From Arthrobacter sp. zg-Y844 (GTDB taxonomy: Bacteria > Actinomycetota > Actinomycetes > Actinomycetales > Micrococcaceae): DNA of 64,000 nucleotides. Location of the stretch: assembly GCF_024385465.1 (NCBI RefSeq), contig NZ_JANFLS010000004.1:450788-514787 (forward strand), read 5' to 3'. The notes under the pieces were generated by a model. That model saw only the letters and a list, made by a program, of their open reading frames with translations, was not told where the DNA came from and searched no databases. How positions within the stretch are numbered: the stretch's first letter is position 1; the number at the start of each line of letters is the position of its first letter. A program made the translations under genes and the position numbers. Positions 58,169 through 64,000 of the stretch are shown here, piece after piece.

Positions 58169-59161
58169 CTAGGAGCGAGGAAGCGGTGCCTGCGCGGAAA
58201 TGAGCTTCTTTTCCAGCAGCTCGTCCCAGAAGGCAGCCGGAATCTGGGCCTTCATCGCCGCAATATCCTCCGCGACGCGTTCAGGCCGGCTGGAGCCCGG
58301 GATGACCGCCGCCACGGCGGGGTGAGCAGTGGAGAACTGCAGGGCAGCGGCCTTCAGGCTCACGTCGTGCCGAGAGGCAACCGAGGTCAGCTCGGCGATC
58401 CGTGCCTTAACCTGCGGAGGGATCTCGGCGTAATCGAAGTAGTCGCCGCCCAGCAGGGCGCCGGAGTTGAAGGGGCCGCCGACGACGATGCCCACTCCCT
58501 TTTCCTGCGCCATGGGCATCATGCGCTGCAGCGCACGCTCGTGCTGCAGCAGGGTGTACTGGGTGGCGGAGAGGCTCATGGTCGGCGCCGCCTCGTCCAT
58601 GTCCATGGCCAGCTCGATGGGCTCGGTGGTGTTGACGCCCAGCCCCCAGCCGTTGATGACGCCCTCGTCCTGCAGGCGGGCGAGTACCCGGAACGCGCCG
58701 GTCCGCGCCTCGTCGAACTTGGAGATCCACTCATCACCGAGGAAGTCCCGGGACGTGTCGTGGATGAACACAAAGTCCAGGCGGTCCGTCTTGAGCCGGT
58801 TCAGGCTCTCCTCGATGGACCGCAGCGTGGCGTCCGTGCTGTAATCCGTGGCGATCTTGTTTGAACGCCCGTGGGTGAAGAGGCCGGAGCCCTTTTCTTC
58901 TTCCTCATCCAGGATCAGCCGTCCTACTTTGGTGCTAAGCACATATTCATCGCGGTTGTGCTGCGAGAGGACCTCGCCCAGGCGGGATTCCGCCAGGCCG
59001 GCTCCGTAGAAGGGAGCGGTGTCGAAGTAGCGGATGCCTGCGTTCCAGGCCGCTTCAACCGTTGCCAGCGCCTCTTCCTGGGGAATGTCGCGGAACATGT
59101 TTCCCAGGGGAGCTGTGCCGAAGCCGATCTTGTTCTTGAGCACGTCGTGCAGGTTAGCCAT
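58169..59161 (-). CDS. Aldo/keto reductase (L-fucose/D-threo-aldose dehydrogenase type)
   Basis: 330 aa from the ATG at 59161. IGFGTAPLGNMF opens the barrel; RYFDTAPFYGAGLAESRLG contains the catalytic Asp and Tyr; STKVGRL the Lys; DFVFIHDTSRD the position of the catalytic His. The SSRPERVAEDIA end binds NADP(H). Members oxidise aldoses or pyridoxal. Convergent with the glycosylase and divergent from apt. Confidence 0.88.
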   Translation of the reverse strand: MANLHDVLKNKIGFGTAPLGNMFRDIPQEEALATVEAAWNAGIRYFDTAPFYGAGLAESRLGEVLSQHNRDEYVLSTKVGRLILDEEEEKGSGLFTHGRSNKIATDYSTDATLRSIEESLNRLKTDRLDFVFIHDTSRDFLGDEWISKFDEARTGAFRVLARLQDEGVINGWGLGVNTTEPIELAMDMDEAAPTMSLSATQYTLLQHERALQRMMPMAQEKGVGIVVGGPFNSGALLGGDYFDYAEIPPQVKARIAELTSVASRHDVSLKAAALQFSTAHPAVAAVIPGSSRPERVAEDIAAMKAQIPAAFWDELLEKKLISAQAPLPRS

Positions 59162-59343
59162 ATGTGGTGCAGTCCTTGACTGTTGTGCGGGTAGGTTCCG
59201 GTCCCGTGCGAAGGGGCCGAGAGATGGCAACCGCAGCCGGCGACCCTTTATTCCTCCGCCGGCCCGGACCGACAGCGCCGGATAGCCCGGGAGAGAAGTG
59301 CCACAGGAGCCCGTGCGGCTCCGGTCAAACCGGGTGGAACGGG

Positions 59344-59349
59344 TAAGGT
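59344..59349 (+). promoter_or_regulatory. TAAGGT -10 hexamer of apt (leaderless type)
   Basis: TAAGGT lies 6 nt before GTG 59356. Confidence 0.5.
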
Positions 59350-59355
59350 AGACGG

Positions 59356-59910
59356 GTGAAAGATGCCCCGGCAGAACCGGATAACCACGAGTCCATTGAT
59401 CAAACCATCGAACGCCTGGGCGCTGTAATCCCTGATTACCCCAAGCCCGGGATCGTTTTCCGGGATCTGACCCCGGTCTTTGCTGACGGGCCCGCCCTCC
59501 GGCGCGTAGTAGATGCCCTCATTGCCCCCTTCGAGGGACAGTTCGATTTCGTGGCAGGGGTGGAAGCACGCGGCTTCCTGCTTGCCGCCGCCGCTGCCTA
59601 CGCTTCCGGCAAGGGAGTCATCACCGTGCGCAAGCCCGGTAAGCTGCCCCGCGAAGTGTTCTCCGAAAGCTACTCGATGGAGTACGGCGAGAGCACCCTG
59701 GAACTGCACCGCGACGACATGCCCGTGGGCTCGCGCGTCCTGATCCTTGACGACGTGCTGGCCACCGGTGGAACCCTCGGTGCCGCAGCGCGCCTGATCC
59801 GCAAGGCAGGCGCGGAAGTGGCCGGATTCGGCGTCGTGCTGGAACTGGGCGACCTCGGCGGCAGGGACCGCCTCGGCGACACCCCGGTTACCGCTCTGAT
59901 CCGCTACTAG
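59356..59910 (+). CDS. apt: Adenine phosphoribosyltransferase
   Basis: Salvages adenine to AMP with PRPP. 184 aa from GTG 59356. IPDYPKPGIVFRDLTPVFAD is the Apt start, VEARGFLLAAAAAY the base region, and RVLILDDVLATGGT the PRPP motif. In many actinobacteria apt lies in the secD-relA region; here it stands alone, before the helD-type gene. Confidence 0.95.
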   Translation: MKDAPAEPDNHESIDQTIERLGAVIPDYPKPGIVFRDLTPVFADGPALRRVVDALIAPFEGQFDFVAGVEARGFLLAAAAAYASGKGVITVRKPGKLPREVFSESYSMEYGESTLELHRDDMPVGSRVLILDDVLATGGTLGAAARLIRKAGAEVAGFGVVLELGDLGGRDRLGDTPVTALIRY

Positions 59911-59915
59911 GCCGG

Positions 59916-59932
59916 TCCCCTCAACGAGGGGA
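59916..59932 (+). terminator. Weak hairpin after apt
   Basis: TCCCCTC-AAC-GAGGGGA, a 7-bp stem with 3-nt loop and no T-run, directly after the apt stop. Confidence 0.35.
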
Positions 59933-60058
59933 AGGGCCCGCACGACACGCGTTCCTCGCAGGCAGCAGCTGAGAGAGAAACCGCATACATTAGGGACCTG
60001 CAAAAGTCCAAATGCACTGTAAGATTGACGCTCTGCCTTTGCGAGAGGGAACGCGAAC

Positions 60059-62320
60059 ATGCCTGAAACACCTTCAGCTTCGAACGAGCTGGAACACGAG
60101 CGTCAGTACGTCGCCGGACTGTACTCACGCCTCGATGAGCTGCGTGAGGAAAAGCGGGAACAGCTGGCCGCCATCCGGCGCAGCCACGCCTCGGGTTCGC
60201 ACCAGAACCGTTCCGAGCGGGACGCCTTTGCCACCATGTACGAGGACCGCCTGGCGCAGCTGAACGCCGTCGACGACCGGCTCGTTTTCGGCCGGCTGGA
60301 CCTTGACGACGGCGAGGAACGCTACATCGGGCGAATCGGCCTTTCGACGGCGGAGCTGCAGCGCCTGATGGTCGATTGGCGCGCCCCCGAAGCCGGTACG
60401 TTCTACCAGGCAACCGCTTTCGAGCGCCAGGGCGTACGACGCCGCCGGCACCTGATCCTGAAGGGCCGCGACGTGCAGGCCATCGAGGATGACGTGCTGG
60501 ACTACTCCATGCTGGAAGAAGGCGAAGCCCTCCAGGGCGAAGGTGCGCTGCTCGCGGCGCTGAACTCCAAGCGGACCGGGCAGATGTCCGACATCGTCGG
60601 CACCATCCAGGCGGAACAGGACCGCATCATCCGGGCTCCGCTGTCCGGCACCCTGGTGGTCCAGGGCGGCCCCGGTACCGGCAAGACCGCCGTAGCGCTG
60701 CACCGCGCCGCATACCTGCTCTACACCCACCGGGAACGGCTGAAGTCCGCCGGTGTGCTGCTGGTGGGGCCGTCCAATGCCTTCATCCGGTACATCGAAC
60801 GCGTGCTGCCCTCCCTGGGCGAGACCGGCGTCGTGATGTCCAGCCTGGGCCAGTTGATGCCCGGCATCACCGCCGCGCATGAAGAGGACCCGGCCACGGC
60901 CGAGGTCAAGGGGCGGCTGTACATGGCCGACGTCGTCGCGCGTGCGGTTGCCAACCGGCAGCGGCTGCCCGCCGGTCCGCGGAAGCTGAACGTCGAAGGC
61001 ACCATCCTCACGCTGACCCCCAAGCAGGTGCAGCGCGCCCGTGACAAGGCCCGCGCCACCGGCAAGCCGCACAACGAAGCCCGCGTCACCTTCGTGAAGA
61101 TCCTGCTGCGCGAACTGACCGAGCAGTTGACCGAACAGCTTGAGGAATCGGCCGGAGCCGGGAACAGCACCGACCGGGCCTACCTCGCGGAGGACGTCCG
61201 CAGTGCCCGCGACGTGCGCGTGGCGCTGAACCTGTGCTGGATGCCGCTGACCCCGGAAAAACTCATCAGCGAGCTGTACAGCAAGCCCGGACACCTGGAA
61301 GCGGCCGCCCCGGACCTCTCCGACGCGGAACTGGACCTGCTGCGCCGCAGCCCCGATGCACCGTGGACCGAATCCGATGTGCCGCTGCTGGACGAAGCCG
61401 CCGAACTCCTCGGCGAGCTTGACGCCTCCGCCGGCCGCGAGAACGCACTCCGTGAGGAACAGCGCAAGCGCGACCTCGCTAATGCCGAAAGCGCCATTGC
61501 CAATACGGAGGGCTTCCTCGAGGACTCCGGCGCCCACGGCATCCTGTCCGCGGAAGACCTGGCAGACCACAACGCGGTGGGGGAGCAGCGCCTGACCGCT
61601 GCCGACCGTGCCGCCGTCGACCGCACCTGGGCCTTCGGGCACATCGTGGTCGATGAAGCGCAGGAGCTGTCCGCCATGCAGTGGCGGCTGCTGATGCGCC
61701 GCTGCCCGCTGAAGTCCTTCACCGTGGTGGGCGACATTGCCCAGACCAGCTCGGCTGCCGGGGCAACGTCATGGCAGGCGGCACTGGATCCGTTCGTGGG
61801 GGAGCGCTGGACGCTCGAAGAGCTCACCGTGAATTACCGCACCCCGGCGCAGATCGCCGAGGCAGCGGTGCGCATGGCCAACGCCGCCGGCCTCGTGGTG
61901 TCCGCGCCGAAGGCCGTGCGGGAAGGCCGCTGGGCGCCGTTCATTGACGAAGTGCCCGAGGGCGGCCAGATCCAGCGCCTGCTGGACACCTTGCCCGAGG
62001 ACCTGGACGCGCTAGACGGCGGCCTGCTCGCCGTCATCGCCGAGGACCACCGGCTCTCCGCGGTCCGCCGCGCGCTGGCCGGGGTGTACGGAGCCCGCGT
62101 GGGATCCGGCGCCGGCGGCCTGGAGCAGGACATCGTGGTGACCTCGCCGCGGGAGGCGAAGGGCCTGGAATTCGACGGCGTCGTCATCCTGGAACCGTCC
62201 GAACTGCTCACCGCAGCAGCCGGCAAGGTCGGGGACCTGTACGTTGCCATGACCCGCCCTACGCAGCGGCTGCGCCTGATCGCTGCAAACGGGATCCCGG
62301 CAGGCATTCCCGAAGACTGA
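60059..62320 (+). CDS. helD: HelD/HelR-type RNA polymerase-recycling ATPase
   Basis: Superfamily 1 helicase-like motor that removes RNA polymerase from DNA; HelR relatives in actinobacteria also displace rifamycins. 753 aa. An N-terminal coiled coil (residues 9-45) is placed to enter the secondary channel; Walker A GGPGTGKT at 203-210; Walker B HIVVDEAQELSAMQ; and a C-terminal 1A/2A part ending VAMTRPTQRLRLI. The length and Glu-rich coiled coil fit the actinobacterial (class II) type. HelD and HelR cannot be separated by eye. I looked for a rifamycin-associated element upstream and saw none. Confidence 0.88.
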   Translation: MPETPSASNELEHERQYVAGLYSRLDELREEKREQLAAIRRSHASGSHQNRSERDAFATMYEDRLAQLNAVDDRLVFGRLDLDDGEERYIGRIGLSTAELQRLMVDWRAPEAGTFYQATAFERQGVRRRRHLILKGRDVQAIEDDVLDYSMLEEGEALQGEGALLAALNSKRTGQMSDIVGTIQAEQDRIIRAPLSGTLVVQGGPGTGKTAVALHRAAYLLYTHRERLKSAGVLLVGPSNAFIRYIERVLPSLGETGVVMSSLGQLMPGITAAHEEDPATAEVKGRLYMADVVARAVANRQRLPAGPRKLNVEGTILTLTPKQVQRARDKARATGKPHNEARVTFVKILLRELTEQLTEQLEESAGAGNSTDRAYLAEDVRSARDVRVALNLCWMPLTPEKLISELYSKPGHLEAAAPDLSDAELDLLRRSPDAPWTESDVPLLDEAAELLGELDASAGRENALREEQRKRDLANAESAIANTEGFLEDSGAHGILSAEDLADHNAVGEQRLTAADRAAVDRTWAFGHIVVDEAQELSAMQWRLLMRRCPLKSFTVVGDIAQTSSAAGATSWQAALDPFVGERWTLEELTVNYRTPAQIAEAAVRMANAAGLVVSAPKAVREGRWAPFIDEVPEGGQIQRLLDTLPEDLDALDGGLLAVIAEDHRLSAVRRALAGVYGARVGSGAGGLEQDIVVTSPREAKGLEFDGVVILEPSELLTAAAGKVGDLYVAMTRPTQRLRLIAANGIPAGIPED

Positions 62321-62326
62321 TAATTT
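62321..62326 (+). promoter_or_regulatory. TAATTT -10 hexamer of tyrS (leaderless type)
   Basis: TAATTT begins directly after the helD stop codon and lies 7 nt before the tyrS GTG. Confidence 0.5.
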
Positions 62327-62333
62327 AGAAGGC

Positions 62334-63659
62334 GTGTCAGACAATATCGTGAACCCCGAGGGCCTCGGCGCCCAGCAGAATGATTCCTCCTTCGCCAACA
62401 TCTGGCAGGAACTCCAGTGGCGAGGCCTTGTGCACGTCTCCACCGATGAGGCGGAACTGGAAAAACTCCTCGCCGGGGGACCGATCACGTATTACTGCGG
62501 CTTCGACCCGACGGCACCGAGCCTGCACCTTGGCAACCTGGTGCAGCTGCTCACCATGCGGCGCCTGCAGCTTGCCGGCCACCGGCCGCTGGCCCTGGTC
62601 GGCGGTTCCACCGGACTGGTCGGAGATCCGCGCCCGACGGCGGAACGCACCATGAATACCAAGGAAACCGTTGGCGAGTGGGTCGGGTACCTCCAGGGAC
62701 AGGTGCAGCGCTTCCTTAGCTTCGAGGGCGACAACGCCGCCCGTATGGTGAACAACCTCGACTGGACCGCTCCGATGAGCGCCATCGATTTCCTGCGCGA
62801 CGTCGGCAAGCACTTCCGGGTGGGCACCATGATCAAGAAGGAAATCGTCTCCTCGCGCCTGAACTCCGACGAAGGCATCAGCTACGCGGAGTTCAGCTAC
62901 CAGGTCCTGCAGGGCATGGACTACCTCGAGCTCTTCCGCCAGTACAACTGCGTGCTCGAGACCGGCGGGTCCGACCAGTGGGGCAACCTCACCAGCGGCA
63001 CCGAACTGGTGCGCAAGGTGGAGGGCAAGACGGTCCACGCACTGGGCACCCCGCTGATCACCAACAGTGACGGCACCAAGTTCGGCAAGAGCGAAGGTAA
63101 TGCGGTCTGGCTGGACGGCAACATGACCAGCCCGTACGCCATGTACCAGTTCTGGCTCAACACCTCCGATACCGACGTGGTTGACCGGCTCAAGGTCTTT
63201 ACCTTCATGAGCCGGGCACGGATCGAAGAGCTGGCGCGTGCCGTGAAGGAAGCGCCGCATAAGCGGGAAGCGCAGCGGGCCCTGGCCTACGACGTGACTT
63301 CACTGATTCACGGAACCGAGGCAACCGACAAGGCCATCGCTGCTTCTGCCGCACTGTTCGGGCAGGGGGACCTGACCGAGCTCGACGAAGCCACCTTGAA
63401 GGCTGCGACGGAACAGCTGCCGACGGCCGTGGTGTCCCCGGATTCGCTGGGCATCATCGACCTGCTTGTTGCGTCGGAGCTTTCCAAGACCAAGTCCGAA
63501 GCACGCCGCACGGTGTCCGAGGGCGGTGCCTACGTGAACAACAACAAGGTCACCGACGCCGACGCCGTAGTGGATTCGAAGGACCTGCTGCACGGCCGGT
63601 ACCTGGTACTCCGGCGTGGAAAGCGGACCCTTGCAAGCGTTGAGGTCTCCGCCGTATAG
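62334..63659 (+). CDS. tyrS: Tyrosyl-tRNA synthetase
   Basis: Class I synthetase, 441 aa from GTG 62334. HIGH equivalent in YCGFDPTAPSLHLGNLVQL; KMSKS equivalent KFGKS; C-terminal S4 RNA-binding domain with SELSKTKSEARRTVSEGG. No T-box before it: only 13 nt separate it from helD. In M. smegmatis tyrS precedes an rRNA operon, as seems to be the case here. Confidence 0.97.
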   Translation: MSDNIVNPEGLGAQQNDSSFANIWQELQWRGLVHVSTDEAELEKLLAGGPITYYCGFDPTAPSLHLGNLVQLLTMRRLQLAGHRPLALVGGSTGLVGDPRPTAERTMNTKETVGEWVGYLQGQVQRFLSFEGDNAARMVNNLDWTAPMSAIDFLRDVGKHFRVGTMIKKEIVSSRLNSDEGISYAEFSYQVLQGMDYLELFRQYNCVLETGGSDQWGNLTSGTELVRKVEGKTVHALGTPLITNSDGTKFGKSEGNAVWLDGNMTSPYAMYQFWLNTSDTDVVDRLKVFTFMSRARIEELARAVKEAPHKREAQRALAYDVTSLIHGTEATDKAIAASAALFGQGDLTELDEATLKAATEQLPTAVVSPDSLGIIDLLVASELSKTKSEARRTVSEGGAYVNNNKVTDADAVVDSKDLLHGRYLVLRRGKRTLASVEVSAV

Positions 63660-63683
63660 TTTTAATGCTTCCTTAGGGGAGGG

Positions 63684-63721
63684 CTTCCACGGGGACTTCC
63701 ACGGGGGACTTCCACGGGGGA
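63684..63721 (+). repeat. Short tandem repeat after tyrS
   Basis: CTTCCACGGGGA followed by two copies of CTTCCACGGGGGA and a decayed fourth (CTCTCAGGG). Period 12 to 13 bp. Confidence 0.85.
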
Positions 63722-63855
63722 CTCTCAGGGAAGCAAGGGGGCCGCTTCGGCGAAACCCTGCAGGACTTGGGGGCAGTCCTCGCCGGTCAAAGGCGAGGCT
63801 GCCGGCCCTGGATCTGGGGTGTGGAAGCTTGTGCGGCGGATCACTTCGATCCGGT

Positions 63856-63884
63856 TTGCAAGGACCGGAAGCGATGTGTAAAGT
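63856..63884 (+). promoter_or_regulatory. Strong sigma-70-type promoter, probably rrn P1
   Basis: TTGCAA, 17 nt, TAAAGT: both boxes near consensus with ideal spacing, unlike other promoters in the window. It follows tyrS and runs off the right edge with no protein gene, as an rRNA operon promoter would. Confidence 0.72.
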
Positions 63885-64000
63885 TACATGAGTCGCCGCG
63901 GCCGGGACGCTGGAAAAGCGCCCGAGCATGGCGGCCAAACCCCAACAAAAAACAGAGTCCAACCAGTGCGCGCCCTTCGCGGGGCCGGTGGAAAAGACTC

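Larger units (their letters stand above)
63660..64000 (+). other. Non-coding region after tyrS, probable rRNA leader
   Basis: 341 bp without a supportable gene. It holds a 12-13-bp tandem repeat (63684-63721), GC-rich dyads such as the one around 63781-63811 (CCTCGCC ... GGCGAGG), a strong promoter at 63856-63884, and from about 63891 a purine-rich stretch (CCCAACAAAAAACAGAG near 63941) of the kind found in rRNA leaders. 16S itself is not reached. Confidence 0.6.

Noticed and set aside
59933..60058. Rifamycin-associated element upstream of the helD/helR gene
   Set aside because: I looked for the long inverted repeat with GGGGCTTGC-type arms; only a GGACCTGCAAAAGTCC-like partial dyad is present, too weak to call.
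63684..63721. CRISPR-like short repeats
   Set aside because: Units of 12-13 bp are contiguous with no spacers, there are only three full copies, and no cas gene is present.

Overview
The window is chromosomal DNA of a GC-rich actinobacterium, most probably an Arthrobacter-like member of the Micrococcaceae. This is inferred from strongly GC-rich third codon positions, many GTG starts, the gene order ftsK-pgsA-cinA-clgR-DUF3046-recA-recX-miaB-miaA-dapF-hflX-helicase-lexA-LysM, a bifunctional priA in the his operon, and an actinobacterial HelD/HelR-type RNA polymerase remodeller. I see no insertion sequence, prophage, CRISPR array, tRNA gene or plasmid-type gene. It reads as core chromosome, and the interest lies mainly in regulation and in unusual protein extensions.

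Layout. 1-2609: a molybdenum-cofactor run (moeA, cut by the left edge, then moaC, mog, moaE), with overlapping stops and starts in the last three. 2614-7786: lysine/DAP genes dapB and dapA around two membrane-protein genes, then RNase J. 7870-12448: ftsK, pgsA, cinA and the Clp regulator clgR. 12627-18197: a MarR regulator, DUF3046, recA, recX and a tandem pair of secreted cell-wall proteins. 18262-26138: miaB, miaA, dapF, a small methyltransferase, hflX and an Fe-S helicase. 26248-27954: lexA and a LysM membrane protein, divergent around a 454-bp control region. 28062-33669: hisC-hisB-hisH-small membrane protein-priA-sseB-MFS. 33778-37650: DUF1844, infC-rpmI-rplT and an rRNA methyltransferase. 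37760-46915: MFS exporter, Nudix hydrolase, LexA-boxed radical SAM gene, pheST, HAD hydrolase and quinone oxidoreductase. 47023-55798: a complete arginine cluster argCJBDFRGH. 55908-63659: PNPOx-family oxidase, SRPBCC protein, alkyladenine glycosylase, aldo/keto reductase, apt, helD/helR and tyrS. The right edge holds a strong promoter that probably drives an rRNA operon beginning just outside.

The regulatory theme is DNA damage. I find LexA (SOS) boxes of the TCGAAC-N4-GTTCGA type before recA, between lexA and the LysM gene (four, one perfect), and overlapping the promoter of a radical SAM gene at 40860. I also find matches to the RecA-independent damage promoter (TTGTCR-GTG-N8-TAnnnT, the PafBC type in mycobacteria) before recA, before the LysM gene and before hflX-helicase. 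A second window-wide feature is a TAnnnT hexamer lying 6 or 7 nt before a start codon at a dozen or more genes, which is what leaderless transcription looks like.

Two translation proteins carry unusual tails. IF3 starts at ATT and has a C-terminal extension of about 185 residues rich in Ala, Pro and Lys. Ribosomal protein bL20 carries a roughly 100-residue tail ending in a compact extra domain. All function calls come from reading motifs and gene order; no database search or structure prediction was run.
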